From: Elizabethkingia sp. YR214
GTDB lineage: Bacteria; Bacteroidota; Bacteroidia; Flavobacteriales; Weeksellaceae
Length of the DNA stretch: 64,000 nucleotides
Assembly: GCF_003058195.1 (NCBI RefSeq)
Contig: NZ_QBUH01000002.1
Span: 434,001-498,000 of the forward strand
Reading direction: 5' to 3'
The position numbers and the translations under genes are program-made. Below the pieces are notes generated by a model that saw nothing but the letters and a program-made list of their open reading frames with translations, had not been told where the DNA came from and searched no databases. Shown here piece after piece: positions 1 through 9,369 of this stretch; the stretch's first letter is position 1, and each line of letters begins with the position of its first letter.

Positions 1-233
1 GCATTTTCCAACATAATTAAAGAATTTGTCCAGTCTCCGGTACTGTTCTTAAAAACCAGTTCGTCTACAATAACTTCAAAAACAACTTTTTCCTTTGTTT
101 TGTATAGTCGAAAGCTTACCTGATCATCTCCGCCAGAAACCACACCATCAATACTTTTCAGATCATAATTTTTAGGACTGGCATAGATCTTCTTTAAAAG
201 CATTTGGGCATCCTGCATTTTCAATTCCGGCAT
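1..233 (-). CDS. hypothetical protein, 5' part only
   Basis: An open frame on the minus strand starts at an ATG at 233 and runs off the left edge, giving about 77 N-terminal residues that begin MPELKMQDAQML. An in-frame TGA lies a few codons upstream, so the start is bounded. There is no signal peptide or membrane segment. The piece alternates charged and beta-like stretches (VSFRLYKTKEKVVFEVIVDEL). I do not recognise the family. The missing 3' part lies outside the window. Confidence 0.6.
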   Translation of the reverse strand, partial: MPELKMQDAQMLLKKIYASPKNYDLKSIDGVVSGGDDQVSFRLYKTKEKVVFEVIVDELVFKNSTGDWTNSLIMLEN

Positions 234-476
234 ATTATAAAGTTTGACAGTTCACAGAAACGATAGTTTTTTTTCATATAATGCATTTATTAATGCTTGT
301 GTAAAATTAAAAATTTTTATTTAAATCTATTGTTAACAATTTATAGATTTTGTTCTGCTTTAGGAATAATATATCTGTACAATCAGTTTCGGATAGCAAA
401 AAGAACCGTTTTAAAACAGGAAATCAGTATATTTAGCATTCCCTAATGTATATAAACAAGCAATGAATCGGCTTAT

Positions 477-959
477 ATGAAAACTGAATATCGAAATCTT
501 TTGCCACATGAAAGTAAAATTTACAGAATGATCCGCCTGGAAAGCCTTAGAGAATTTCCGGATGCATTTAGTGCCAGCTATGAGGAATCTGTAAAAATGG
601 AAAAACTCCGTCTGGAAGAAGATATAGAAAATCAGATACCGAAAAGATTCGTAACAGGAGCTTTTATTGATAATGAGCTATCGGGAATATGTGCTTTTGT
701 AAATATTGGAAATAACACAGGAAACATTCTACAGATGTACGTTAAAAAAGAATTTCAGGGTAGTAATATAGGAATGGGGCTTGTACAGACTGCTATCCAG
801 GAAGCAAAGAGCAGATTTATTAATATAGCAATAGAACTGGAAGTAAGGTCCGACAATGCCAAAGCTTTTAATCTTTATAAAAAAGCAGGATTCCAAGAGA
901 TTACTAATAATGAGACATCAGATATTATTATCATGAGATATTCTGGAAATATAATTTAA
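477..959 (+). CDS. GNAT family N-acetyltransferase
   Basis: A 160-residue cytosolic protein of the GNAT fold, expected to move an acetyl group from acetyl-CoA to an amine. The N-terminus (IRLESLREFPDAF) is typical of small GNATs whose first helix bears on the acceptor site. Motif A is visible as QMYVKKEFQGSNIGMGL, with the Q/R-x-x-G-x-G/A pyrophosphate loop around residues 97-103. Motif B follows as NAKAFNLYKKAGFQE, the usual Y-x-x-x-GF ending. The gene stands alone and its 3' end nearly meets the convergent gene at 962. The acceptor (antibiotic, polyamine or protein N-terminus) cannot be told from sequence. Confidence 0.9.
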   Translation: MKTEYRNLLPHESKIYRMIRLESLREFPDAFSASYEESVKMEKLRLEEDIENQIPKRFVTGAFIDNELSGICAFVNIGNNTGNILQMYVKKEFQGSNIGMGLVQTAIQEAKSRFINIAIELEVRSDNAKAFNLYKKAGFQEITNNETSDIIIMRYSGNII

Positions 960-961
960 TA

Positions 962-2068
962 TCATTTTTTTGCTGGAGCAGGCGGCATTGGAGGAGAAAG
1001 AATTGTTGTAGTAGGTATTTTTTCATACTGGGCCTCCAATCCGGATTTTGGCAGACCATTGTAACGATAGCTTTTACCAGAAGCATCATTACATTTGCTG
1101 AAAAATACTGTAGAGAGTGAAATTTCTTTATCCAATATTCTGCTGTAGGATCTCGATTCCGGTTGTATTTTTGAGAATTTTCGGACATAACGGGCATCAC
1201 GAAACGGGTTGTCATTATAATATTCCGCGTTTTCTTCTATATTCTTACCAATGTATTGGTTAGAACCTGAATCATAATTATAAACTGACATATCCGGATT
1301 TGGAATTACACTATAATGTTTGTTGGCAATTATAAAGTCTTCTTTTTTCTCCTTGTATTTGGAATAGCTGTTTTTCATATCCAGAAGTTCTTTCCATTGG
1401 CTTTGCTTTTCCTCATATTTTTGATAGCCATTTTCTCCACCGAAGTTAGATAACTTTAATACTGTTCCTTTTTCATTAGTTTCCATTATGCCACTGAAGT
1501 TTTCATATTCGGGTCTTGGCTGGTTATAAACAAATATGAAGTCATTATAGCCTTTATCATTCTTATACTTCCAGGCGTTATATGGTCTTATCATATTGCT
1601 AAATTCCTTATCAGCAAGACTGTAAAGTGTAAATTTTTTTATATTTTTCTGTATTTCGGATACAAAAGGTCCGGAGAAGCAGTTAGGATTGTCATTAAAA
1701 ATATTTTGTACAGTATTAGCATTGTTAAAACGGATTAGTGTTTTACTTCCTCTTTCAAACCCTGCGTAGTCAATTCTGATATCAGAACCTAAGGATTTAT
1801 TCTGTGTAGCATATACCTCAAACAACTCTCGTTTTTCCGGAAAGAAAAGCAATACATCTTTATCAAAACGATATTCACCAAATACAGCTGTGGAATATCC
1901 GTATAAAATAAAAGTACCATCATCAAAAAGGTATACACCATCATTACTGCCATATCCACCTGCATATTGAATATATCTCGGATCTTTTTTATTCTCCTGT
2001 GCAAAAATATTTAGAGCAAATAATAAAGAAAGTATTAATGTGATCTGATATTTCATCTGTTTATTCAT
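962..2068 (-). CDS. exported protein of unknown function
   Basis: A 368-residue protein with a clear signal peptide (MKYQITLILSLLFALNIFA followed by Q). Translation could begin at the fifth codon (2056), which gives a more compact signal sequence. There is no lipobox, so a periplasmic or secreted soluble protein is expected. The mature part is rich in Tyr, Asn and Lys, has long polar stretches, and ends in a proline-rich tail (SPPMPPAPAKK). I recognise no catalytic motif or family. It is convergent with the acetyltransferase gene and divergent from the fucosidase gene, so it is probably a single-gene transcript. Confidence 0.75.
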   Translation of the reverse strand: MNKQMKYQITLILSLLFALNIFAQENKKDPRYIQYAGGYGSNDGVYLFDDGTFILYGYSTAVFGEYRFDKDVLLFFPEKRELFEVYATQNKSLGSDIRIDYAGFERGSKTLIRFNNANTVQNIFNDNPNCFSGPFVSEIQKNIKKFTLYSLADKEFSNMIRPYNAWKYKNDKGYNDFIFVYNQPRPEYENFSGIMETNEKGTVLKLSNFGGENGYQKYEEKQSQWKELLDMKNSYSKYKEKKEDFIIANKHYSVIPNPDMSVYNYDSGSNQYIGKNIEENAEYYNDNPFRDARYVRKFSKIQPESRSYSRILDKEISLSTVFFSKCNDASGKSYRYNGLPKSGLEAQYEKIPTTTILSPPMPPAPAKK

Positions 2069-2210
2069 TTGGATTATGACAAATATACTCTATATCACGT
2101 TAAAGAGAAATTGGAAATTCTATCTGCAAAGTAGTTTATAAAAGTCCATCAGGTAAAAATGTTTTATAAACCCCTTATTTTGCGTAATTTTAGGCAGAAA
2201 AAGTAAAACC

Positions 2211-4052
2211 ATGAAGAACAGAATTACCAGTTTACTGTTATTAGGCCTTAGTATAGGGAGTATAACAGCACAGGAAAAGAAAAATAACGATGAAGCAAAA
2301 ATGCAATGGTTCCGGGATGCCAAACTAGGGGTATTCATCCATTGGGGAATCTATTCTGTAAACGGAATATCGGAATCCTGGTCCTTTTTTAATAATTACA
2401 TTAATCATGATAATTACATGAAGCAATTGGGAGGATTCAATGCTTCCCGCTATAATCCTGATGAATGGACAAGACTGATTAAAGAATCTGGGGCAAGATA
2501 TTCAGTAATTACTACAAGACACCATGACGGAATTTCTCTATGGGATTCGAAATCAGATAAAGCGATCACGAGCTTTAAAGACGCTGCTGCTAAAGAAGAT
2601 TTAATAGGTCCTTTCGTTGCCGATTTAAAAAAAGCTGGATTGAAAACCGGACTTTATTATTCGCTCCCGGATTGGAGCCATCCATATTATGACGTGAATA
2701 CACGTACAAAAAAGCGTTATGACATTGCAAAAGATCCAGTACGCTGGCAGAACTTTATCAAATATTATCAGGGACAACTAAGCGAATTGTCAACACAATT
2801 CAAACCTGATTTAATATGGTTTGATGGGGACTGGGAGCATACATCGGCAGAATGGCAGGCACCACAAACATTGGCTAATCTCAGAAAATACAATCCTAAT
2901 ATTATTATTAATTCTCGACTGAACAATCATGGAGATTATGAAACTCCGGAGCAGGGGATACCTGTAGTAGCTCCCCAGAGTAAATATTGGGAATTGTGTT
3001 ATACAATGAATGATTCCTGGGGATATCAGCCATTCGACAGAAATTACAAATCACCAAATATGATTGTAAGAACTCTTGCTGATGTAATCAGTATGGGCGG
3101 AAATCTTCTTATCGATATAGGACCTAAGGCCGATGGTAGCATTCCTGCAGAACAGGTTAAAATCCTTGAAAATCTTGGAAGATGGACGAAGAAAAATTCA
3201 GATGCTATTTACACAACCCGTCAGGGATTGGCATTCACTAATTACAGAGGAAAATCTTCTTTGTCTGTTGATGGAAAAAAACTATTCCTGTATCTGGAAG
3301 AAGCAAAAGATTTTGCGAAAATTTATGGACTTACTTCAACTCCTGTTTCTGCACAGGTTATCGGAGATACCAATGCTAAAGTAAATTATAACCTGGATCA
3401 GAACGGTAATCTTACACTTTTATTTGCAAACACACAGTTTGATAAAGATGTAACTGTTGTACAGCTTAACTTTAACGAGCCAGTGAAAGTAACCGGTAAA
3501 ATAACTGATCCTGCACCAGCTCTTCAGAGTGTACTGGAATATTCTGATGAAAAGAAAGCGGCTTACGAAATAGCCAACCAATTACATAAAGGTACCAATC
3601 TGCTGGATAATGTCGGAATTACCCAGGATGGCATGGATATGAAAATAAAGAAAACTTCCAAAACAAACCCTGAAGTATTGAACTGGATTAGTAAAAATGC
3701 TGAAGCTTTATACGAAACCGGAGCAGGACTTCCGGATGGACATTATTCCGGAATGAGTGCATTGTCGAAAGATAAACAAACACTTTATTTATTTGTAGAA
3801 GGAACTCCTACAGGGCCAATAGCATTGAAGGGGCTGAAAAATAACATTTCCAGAATAAGAATCGCCGGAGAAGGATCCATAATCCCGCATCGTATTTATA
3901 ATAAATTATACTGGAGTGCTGTTCCGGGTATTGTTTATGTAGATGTACCGAAAGAAAGACTGGATAAAAACCTTACAGTAATTGCTGTTCTTCTGGATAA
4001 ACCTGTTGACTTGTACCGTGAGAAGATAGGTGCTGTAGAAAGCAATTTATAA
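2211..4052 (+). CDS. alpha-L-fucosidase, glycoside hydrolase family 29
   Basis: A 613-residue exported retaining alpha-L-fucosidase that removes fucose from host or plant glycans. A signal peptide (residues 1-20, ending SITAQ) lacks a lipobox, so the enzyme is likely periplasmic. The catalytic barrel begins at KMQWFRDAKLGVFIHWG. The conserved RHHDGISLWDS segment lies near residue 103, and the nucleophile is Asp205 in IWFDGDW, the family's W-x-D position. The C-terminal 250 residues look like beta-sandwich accessory domains. A strong terminator follows. No SusC/D or sulfatase gene is adjacent, so it is not in an obvious polysaccharide locus. The family is certain; linkage preference is not visible. 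Confidence 0.95.
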   Translation: MKNRITSLLLLGLSIGSITAQEKKNNDEAKMQWFRDAKLGVFIHWGIYSVNGISESWSFFNNYINHDNYMKQLGGFNASRYNPDEWTRLIKESGARYSVITTRHHDGISLWDSKSDKAITSFKDAAAKEDLIGPFVADLKKAGLKTGLYYSLPDWSHPYYDVNTRTKKRYDIAKDPVRWQNFIKYYQGQLSELSTQFKPDLIWFDGDWEHTSAEWQAPQTLANLRKYNPNIIINSRLNNHGDYETPEQGIPVVAPQSKYWELCYTMNDSWGYQPFDRNYKSPNMIVRTLADVISMGGNLLIDIGPKADGSIPAEQVKILENLGRWTKKNSDAIYTTRQGLAFTNYRGKSSLSVDGKKLFLYLEEAKDFAKIYGLTSTPVSAQVIGDTNAKVNYNLDQNGNLTLLFANTQFDKDVTVVQLNFNEPVKVTGKITDPAPALQSVLEYSDEKKAAYEIANQLHKGTNLLDNVGITQDGMDMKIKKTSKTNPEVLNWISKNAEALYETGAGLPDGHYSGMSALSKDKQTLYLFVEGTPTGPIALKGLKNNISRIRIAGEGSIIPHRIYNKLYWSAVPGIVYVDVPKERLDKNLTVIAVLLDKPVDLYREKIGAVESNL

Positions 4053-4074
4053 TATTACTGATATAAAATTTACT

Positions 4075-4105
4075 AAGCACTCTGAATTACGCAGAGTGCT
4101 TTTTT
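4075..4105 (+). terminator. intrinsic terminator after fucosidase gene
   Basis: A 9-10 bp hairpin (AGCACTCTG paired with CAGAGTGCT, 7-base loop) is followed directly by a T tract. It lies 23 bases after the fucosidase stop codon. Confidence 0.9.
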
Positions 4106-4181
4106 ATGTAAAAAAAATAATAGCACTTATTATTTATTATAGTTAAGTTTATGCATAGATAAAAGATTAAAAAATAAAACC

Positions 4182-4433
4182 ATGAAAAATGAAAACTTTA
4201 GTGATCTGAGCACAGAAGAGTTACTGAAAAAACAAAAAACAATAAAGCCTTTAACAATAACGCTTATCGGAACATTAATATTATTATTTGTGTTATCCTT
4301 ATTCATTACCTTTAAAAAGGGGTTTACGGCTTTATTGGTAGTGCCTATCGCATTGTCACCTATTGTCATTCTGAATCTGAATAATCTTAAAAACATCCAG
4401 AAAGAAATTAATTCGAGAAAGAACCAAAACTAG
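4182..4433 (+). CDS. small two-helix membrane protein
   Basis: An 83-residue protein with a polar N-terminus (MKNENFSDLSTEELLKKQKT), two hydrophobic segments at about 22-42 and 48-66, and a basic C-terminal tail (NLKNIQKEINSRKNQN). The layout suggests a helical hairpin in the inner membrane with both ends in the cytoplasm. Flavobacterial relatives with the same FSDLSTEELLK opening are, as I recall, labelled 'redox-active disulfide protein 2'. This copy has no cysteine, so that name would be misleading. No partner gene is adjacent. Function unknown. Confidence 0.75.
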   Translation: MKNENFSDLSTEELLKKQKTIKPLTITLIGTLILLFVLSLFITFKKGFTALLVVPIALSPIVILNLNNLKNIQKEINSRKNQN

Positions 4434-4666
4434 CCATTAAACATAATTGTGGATCTAAATAGTATGACTTAATAGATTTTACCAAAGGATATCTCGTAGA
4501 ATGATTGATAAACAGGAGAAGAATTTCTTCTTAAAATAGCTTATAGCGTACAGGAAAAAAGCATTTGAACGACTATTCAACCAGTTGATAATAAAATATT
4601 TAATATTTTATTTCATCTCTGAAAAATAAATTTCATTCATACTAAAAATAAAAAATAGAAAAATCG
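4434..4666. other. intergenic region with a palindrome, upstream of typA
   Basis: No open frame of note. It holds a perfect AT-only inverted repeat at 4590-4612 (AATAAAATATT, one base, AATATTTTATT), about 55 bases upstream of the typA -7 box. It could be an operator or simply an AT-rich melting site. Confidence 0.4.
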
Positions 4667-4674
4667 TAACTTTG
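4667..4674 (+). promoter_or_regulatory. typA promoter -7 box
   Basis: TAACTTTG matches the Bacteroidota -7 consensus TAnnTTTG exactly and sits 18 bases before the typA ATG. No clear -33 TTG is seen. Confidence 0.75.
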
Positions 4675-4692
4675 CGTCCGTAAAAATCCTTT

Positions 4693-6498
4693 ATGCAGCA
4701 AATTAGAAATATTGCAATTATTGCGCACGTTGACCACGGTAAAACAACCCTGGTTGATAAAATTATCCACGCAACCCACATTTTCAGAGAAAACCAGGAA
4801 AGCGGAGAGCTTATCATGGACAACAATGATCTGGAAAGAGAACGTGGTATTACCATCTTATCAAAAAACATCTCTGTTACTTACAAAGATGTAAAGATAA
4901 ACGTTATCGATACTCCTGGTCACGCCGATTTTGGTGGTGAAGTAGAGCGTGTATTGAAAATGGCGGATGGTGTTGTACTATTGGTTGATGCTTTCGAAGG
5001 AGCGATGCCACAAACACGTTTCGTACTTCAAAAAGCTCTTGAGCTTGGATTGAAGCCAATGGTGGTTATCAATAAAGTAGACAAACCAAACTGTCGTCCT
5101 GAAGAAGTTCATGACCAGGTATTCGATTTATTCTTCAACCTTGATGCTACTGAAGAGCAATTAGATTTCCCTACATTCTACGGATCATCTAAACAAGGTT
5201 GGTTCAATAGCTCTTTAGAGCAAACTGACAGCATTTTACCATTATTAGATGGTATTCTGGAATATGTTCCGGAACCTAAAGTAGAAGAAGGTAACCTGCA
5301 AATGCAGATTGTATCTTTAGATTACTCTTCATTCTTAGGTAGAATTGCAATTGGTAAAGTTATAAGAGGAAGTCTTAAAGAAGGTCAATGGATTGGTCTT
5401 GCACAAGAAGGCGACAAAATTGTAAAAGGAAAAGTTAAAGAATTATACGTATTCGAAGGATTAGGTAAGAAAAAGGTTACTGAAGTACAAGCAGGTGATA
5501 TCTGTGCTGTAGTTGGTTTCGATGCTTTCCAGATTGGTGATTCTTTCGTAGATCTTGAAAACCCTGAACCATTACCAAGAACATCTATCGATGAGCCTAC
5601 GTTAAACATGACATTCTCTATTAACAATTCTCCTTTCTTTGGTAAAGACGGTAAATATGTTACCTCTAACCACCTTAGAGAAAGATTAGAAAAAGAATTA
5701 GAGAAAAACTTAGCACTAAGAGTTCAGCAGACTGGCGATGCTAATACATTCCTTGTATTCGGTAGAGGTATTCTTCACTTATCTGTTCTAATTGAAACGA
5801 TGAGAAGAGAAGGTTACGAAATGACAATTGGTCAGCCTCAGGTTATCCTTAGAGAAATTGATGGTGTACAATGCGAACCTTATGAATCTTTAGTAGTAGA
5901 TGTACCTGAAGAATTTGCTTCAAGAGTTATCGACCTTGCTACACAAAGAAAAGGTGACCTTCACATTATGGAAACTAAAGGTGAAATGCAGCATATGGAG
6001 TTCGAAATTCCTTCAAGAGGTCTTATCGGATTACGTTCTCAGATGCTTACAGCAACTGCAGGTGAAGCTATTATGGCACACCGTTTCACTGAGTACAAGC
6101 CTTTCAAAGGTGCTATTCCGGGAAGAAACAATGGTGTATTAGTAAGTAAGACACAAGGGCCTGCAACAGCATATTCTATTGAAAAACTACAAGATAGAGG
6201 TAAGTTCTTCGTAGATCCGGGTGAGGAAATCTATGCAGGTATGATCGTAGGAGAACAAAATAAGCCAGGAGATCTTGTTGTAAATATTGTTGAAGCTAAG
6301 CAGCTAAACAATATGCGTGCTTCCGGAAAAGATAAAGATGGTGGTATTGCTCCAAAAATATTGTTCTCACTGGAAGAATGTATGGAATATATCCAACACG
6401 ATGAGTGTATCGAGGTAACGCCTAACTTCATTCGTATGAGAAAGAAAATTCTTAGCGAAGAAGAAAGAAAACGTGCAGAAAGAATGGCTAAAGATTAA
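4693..6498 (+). CDS. typA: translational GTPase TypA/BipA
   Basis: A 601-residue ribosome-associated GTPase that acts in the cytosol in stress adaptation and 50S subunit assembly. The P-loop AHVDHGKTT lies at residues 10-18, the switch I region RERGITI near 50, DTPGH (G3) near 73 and NKVD (G4) near 127. EF-G-like domains follow, including the family-typical [21 protein letters not shown] segment near residue 434. Length matches the family. It is monocistronic, with its own -7 box and a terminator. The start is fixed by the usual [17 protein letters not shown] opening. Confidence 0.98.
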   Translation: MQQIRNIAIIAHVDHGKTTLVDKIIHATHIFRENQESGELIMDNNDLERERGITILSKNISVTYKDVKINVIDTPGHADFGGEVERVLKMADGVVLLVDAFEGAMPQTRFVLQKALELGLKPMVVINKVDKPNCRPEEVHDQVFDLFFNLDATEEQLDFPTFYGSSKQGWFNSSLEQTDSILPLLDGILEYVPEPKVEEGNLQMQIVSLDYSSFLGRIAIGKVIRGSLKEGQWIGLAQEGDKIVKGKVKELYVFEGLGKKKVTEVQAGDICAVVGFDAFQIGDSFVDLENPEPLPRTSIDEPTLNMTFSINNSPFFGKDGKYVTSNHLRERLEKELEKNLALRVQQTGDANTFLVFGRGILHLSVLIETMRREGYEMTIGQPQVILREIDGVQCEPYESLVVDVPEEFASRVIDLATQRKGDLHIMETKGEMQHMEFEIPSRGLIGLRSQMLTATAGEAIMAHRFTEYKPFKGAIPGRNNGVLVSKTQGPATAYSIEKLQDRGKFFVDPGEEIYAGMIVGEQNKPGDLVVNIVEAKQLNNMRASGKDKDGGIAPKILFSLEECMEYIQHDECIEVTPNFIRMRKKILSEEERKRAERMAKD

Positions 6499-6522
6499 TT
6501 TTAATCTTAAAGCTTCATATAT

Positions 6523-6549
6523 AAAGCCCCCTTTCGAGGGGCTTTTTTA
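6523..6549 (+). terminator. intrinsic terminator after typA
   Basis: AAAGCCCC pairs with GGGGCTTT across a 7-base loop and a T tract follows. Confidence 0.93.
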
Positions 6550-6725
6550 TTTAGTATAAACTGTGATGTCACATCTATCAATACAACTGATAAGTCATTC
6601 ATTTTTTCTATTATTTCCTTTATGGTTTAAAATTTGTTACCTATTATATAATTTGAGTTTAGACAGCCTTAGTATTTAGAAAAAAAAGGCTATCTTTATT
6701 TTTAAGATTAAAACATAATAGTATT

Positions 6726-7166
6726 ATGAAAATGATTTATCTGAAAAGGTTAATGGTAGTAGCAGGTATAGTTGTTGTGGGTATGGTAGCTGCGCAAAAA
6801 CAAACCATTACCAAAGCACAATTACCGTCCAATGCTCAGGATTTCCTGAATAAATACATCAGTGGTAAGCCATTTATTTATATTAAAAATGCAGAAAATC
6901 CTAATGATGTAGATTTCACTGTAAAATATAGTAACGGAGTAGAAGTAGAGTTTCACAATGATGGTGAATGGGAAGAAGTAGATGGTAAAGGAAATACAAT
7001 TTCTACAGGTTTTCTTCCGGGATCTTTAACCAATTATACGAACTCTAATTACAAAGGAGACCCTATTGTATGGGTAAGCCGTGAAAAAGGAAAGTATGAA
7101 GTAAAACTAAAAAGCGGACTTAATTTAGAATTTGAATTGAATGGAACGTTTTCCAAAATTAATTAA
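6726..7166 (+). CDS. PepSY-like (DUF2874) exported protein
   Basis: A 146-residue protein with a signal peptide (residues 1-23, ending VAAQ) and two short beta-rich repeats of the kind found in DUF2874 / PepSY-like proteins. The first contains VDFTVKYSNGVEVEFHNDGEWEEVDGKG and the second KYEVKLKSGLNLEFELNGTFSKIN. The D-G-x-W/F turn after each hairpin is the family hallmark. It is expected in the periplasm, where related domains bind ligands or modulate other proteins; no enzyme activity is expected. A weak -7-like TATCTTTA lies about 35 bases upstream, and a terminator follows. It is probably a single-gene unit. Confidence 0.85.
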   Translation: MKMIYLKRLMVVAGIVVVGMVAAQKQTITKAQLPSNAQDFLNKYISGKPFIYIKNAENPNDVDFTVKYSNGVEVEFHNDGEWEEVDGKGNTISTGFLPGSLTNYTNSNYKGDPIVWVSREKGKYEVKLKSGLNLEFELNGTFSKIN

Positions 7167-7208
7167 GGCTACTGCATTTATTAATCGATATTTTTAAATT
7201 TATTATAC

Positions 7209-7234
7209 AAAGCTGCAAGATTTTGCAGCTTTTT
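7209..7234 (+). terminator. intrinsic terminator after PepSY-like gene
   Basis: A 10-bp stem (AAAGCTGCAA with TTGCAGCTTT) and a 4-base loop, followed by T residues. Confidence 0.9.
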
Positions 7235-7257
7235 CATTTTTCAATTTGCATTATTTA

Positions 7258-7265
7258 TATATTTG
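7258..7265 (+). promoter_or_regulatory. promoter -7 box of the permease gene
   Basis: TATATTTG, an exact -7 consensus, lies 17 bases before the ATG at 7283. Confidence 0.75.
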
Positions 7266-7282
7266 GGATCAAATTATAAACT

Positions 7283-8659
7283 ATGCAAAGACTCAAACTA
7301 TGGGATGCCACTATGATCGTTATGGGATCTATGATCGGTAGCGGAATTTTTATTGTTTCATCTGATATTATGAGGCAACTCGGATCCGGATGGTGGCTAT
7401 TAGTTGTCTGGCTTATCACAGGAGTTATCACAGTATCAGCAGCATTATGCTATGGCGAATTATCCGCTATTTTTCCAAAAGCAGGAGGGCAATATACTTA
7501 TCTGACGGAAGTTTTTGGAAAGCTTACGGGCTTTTTATACGGATGGGGGCTATTTACAGTTATACAAACCGGGACTATTGCTGCGGTAGCTGTCGCATTC
7601 AGTAAGTTTACAGCCTATCTTATTCCACAGCTCAACGATGCTGCACCTTTGTTTCAGCAAGGCAGTTTTAAAATTACCTGGCTCCAGATTTTAGGTATTG
7701 GTATTATTTTGTTGCTTACCTATATTAATACCAGGGGTATCAAAAGTGGCAAACTGATACAATCCGTCTTTACGGCTTCTAAAATTATAGCACTTTTAGG
7801 ACTGATAGTTTTGGGACTTATATTTATTAAAGATTCGCACCTGAGCGAAAATTTAAATATTGGCTCTAAAGCTTTCCAGAATCTGAAAGGAGAAGGGTGG
7901 ATGCCTATTAGTGGCAAAGCTATTTTGGGTGGAATTGCCGCAGCGATGGTAGGTTCTGTCTTTAGTAGTGTTGCATGGGAGAGTGTAACTTTTGTTTCTG
8001 GCGAAATCGAAAATCCTAAACGAAATGTAGTTCGTGCCATGGTTATTGGTACTGCGTCTGTTATTATACTTTATTTTTTATGTAATGTAGTTTATCTAAG
8101 CGCGTTATCCCGTGATGAAATCGCTTTTGCTGCTAATGATCGCGTTGCGGTAGCTGCCGCAGAAAAAATTATGGGAAATGCAGGGACCATTATCATGGCC
8201 GTTCTTGTCATGATCTCTACATTTGGTTGTATCAACGGACTTGTTTTATCCGGAGCCCGTGTTTTTCAGACAATGGCGAAGGATGGGCTATTTTTTAGTT
8301 CAGCTATTAAAAATAATAAAAACAATGTTCCGGAGAAGTCTCTATGGCTGCAGGGAATATGGGCTTCATTACTATGCCTTAGCGGCCAGTACGGAGACAT
8401 TCTGGATATGATTTCCTTTGTTATTGTATTGTTTTATATGCTTACTGTTTTTGCGGTAATATGGCTGAGATTCAAAAAACCTTTTATTCCTAGATCTTAC
8501 AAAACTTTTTTATATCCTATAACGCCTTTGCTTTATCTCGTTATAGGAATTATGTTCTGTGTACTTCTTATTATTTACAAACCTAACTATACATGGCCGG
8601 GATTTATCCTCCTTCTTTTGGGATTACCGGTATATTTCCTGATCAGAAAGAAGGTGTAG
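7283..8659 (+). CDS. APC family amino acid permease
   Basis: A 458-residue inner-membrane transporter with about 12 hydrophobic segments. The first carries the signature GSMIGSGIFIVSS, whose unwound Gly-rich stretch binds the substrate amino and carboxyl groups in this superfamily. The SGARVFQTMAKDGLFF segment near residue 322 is also typical. It resembles the LAT-like and serine/threonine-exchanger branch more than GABA or lysine permeases, but the substrate cannot be assigned. It has its own -7 box and is followed closely by two small genes that might be cotranscribed. Confidence 0.93.
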   Translation: MQRLKLWDATMIVMGSMIGSGIFIVSSDIMRQLGSGWWLLVVWLITGVITVSAALCYGELSAIFPKAGGQYTYLTEVFGKLTGFLYGWGLFTVIQTGTIAAVAVAFSKFTAYLIPQLNDAAPLFQQGSFKITWLQILGIGIILLLTYINTRGIKSGKLIQSVFTASKIIALLGLIVLGLIFIKDSHLSENLNIGSKAFQNLKGEGWMPISGKAILGGIAAAMVGSVFSSVAWESVTFVSGEIENPKRNVVRAMVIGTASVIILYFLCNVVYLSALSRDEIAFAANDRVAVAAAEKIMGNAGTIIMAVLVMISTFGCINGLVLSGARVFQTMAKDGLFFSSAIKNNKNNVPEKSLWLQGIWASLLCLSGQYGDILDMISFVIVLFYMLTVFAVIWLRFKKPFIPRSYKTFLYPITPLLYLVIGIMFCVLLIIYKPNYTWPGFILLLLGLPVYFLIRKKV

Positions 8660-8684
8660 TTTATGTAGATTAAAGTTTAAAAAT

Positions 8685-9047
8685 ATGTGTAAATATTGCT
8701 TTGAAAATGAATTGATGAGTTTTAAAAATGAGGAACTAAGCAATGATATCGATTTAAGAATTTCGTTACTTCTCTCTACTAAAACGATAAATTTTGAGAG
8801 AGAAGTAAAATCTGAAAAAGAGATTTTCAATAGTTATGAGATTTATAAATGCAGAAGTTGTAATCAGAAATGGGCTTACTCTGCAGCAGAACTATATTGG
8901 AGAGGATTTTTGCTTAAAGAAGAAAATCTTACACATTATCTGACAACAGTAAGAAATTCTGATAAAAGGAAAAAGACTACATACTTGGCAATTATTCTGA
9001 CATTAATAATATCAATTACTGTTTTATTTTGGATAATCAAGTTCTGA
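8685..9047 (+). CDS. small zinc-ribbon-like protein with C-terminal membrane anchor
   Basis: A 120-residue protein opening MCKYC, with a second cysteine pair CRSC near residue 56. Two C-x-x-C knuckles about 50 residues apart suggest a split zinc ribbon. The last 22 residues (TYLAIILTLIISITVLFWIIKF) form one membrane helix, so the soluble part probably faces the cytoplasm as a tail-anchored protein. It starts 26 bases after the permease stop with no clear promoter between, so cotranscription is possible. I do not recognise a named family. Confidence 0.7.
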   Translation: MCKYCFENELMSFKNEELSNDIDLRISLLLSTKTINFEREVKSEKEIFNSYEIYKCRSCNQKWAYSAAELYWRGFLLKEENLTHYLTTVRNSDKRKKTTYLAIILTLIISITVLFWIIKF

Positions 9048-9091
9048 TTTTTATTCTTAAATTTAGTTTAGATAACTTTATATAATTATTT

Positions 9092-9313
9092 ATGGAAGAG
9101 TTTATTAGAATATATCAGTCAAACATATTATTTCAGGTAGAAATTATGAAAGGAAAGCTTGCGGCTAATGGTATTGAAAGCTATGTGAAAAACGAATTTG
9201 TAAATAATCTTTCTGTAATGCCGGTTAATCAGGATTACATACTTTATGTTGCTGAAGAGAATGCTGCCGAAGCCGAAAGAATTATTAGTGAAACCGATGA
9301 TGCAGAAAGCTGA
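9092..9313 (+). CDS. DUF2007 family small protein
   Basis: A 73-residue cytosolic protein of the DUF2007 type (putative signal-transducing protein, with a ferredoxin-like fold). Typical elements are the N-terminal strand FIRIYQSNILFQVEIMKGKLAANGI, a hydrophobic middle strand (YILYVAEENAAEAERII) and an acidic C-terminus. Known members are short and of undefined role. TAACTTTA lies shortly upstream as an imperfect -7 box. hemN begins 57 bases downstream from its own promoter. Confidence 0.85.
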   Translation: MEEFIRIYQSNILFQVEIMKGKLAANGIESYVKNEFVNNLSVMPVNQDYILYVAEENAAEAERIISETDDAES

Positions 9314-9357
9314 TTTTAATTTGGTTAAAATTCCATGCAAAAGCCTGTTATATTTTG

Positions 9358-9365
9358 TAATTTTG
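9358..9365 (+). promoter_or_regulatory. hemN promoter -7 box, possibly leaderless
   Basis: TAATTTTG is an exact -7 consensus and ends only four bases before the hemN ATG. Transcription would therefore begin at or next to the start codon. Confidence 0.7.
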
Positions 9366-9369
9366 CAGT

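Noticed and set aside
4608-4871. Minus-strand frame antisense to the start of typA
   Set aside because: It lies opposite a highly conserved GTPase gene; the frame is a by-product of typA codon use.
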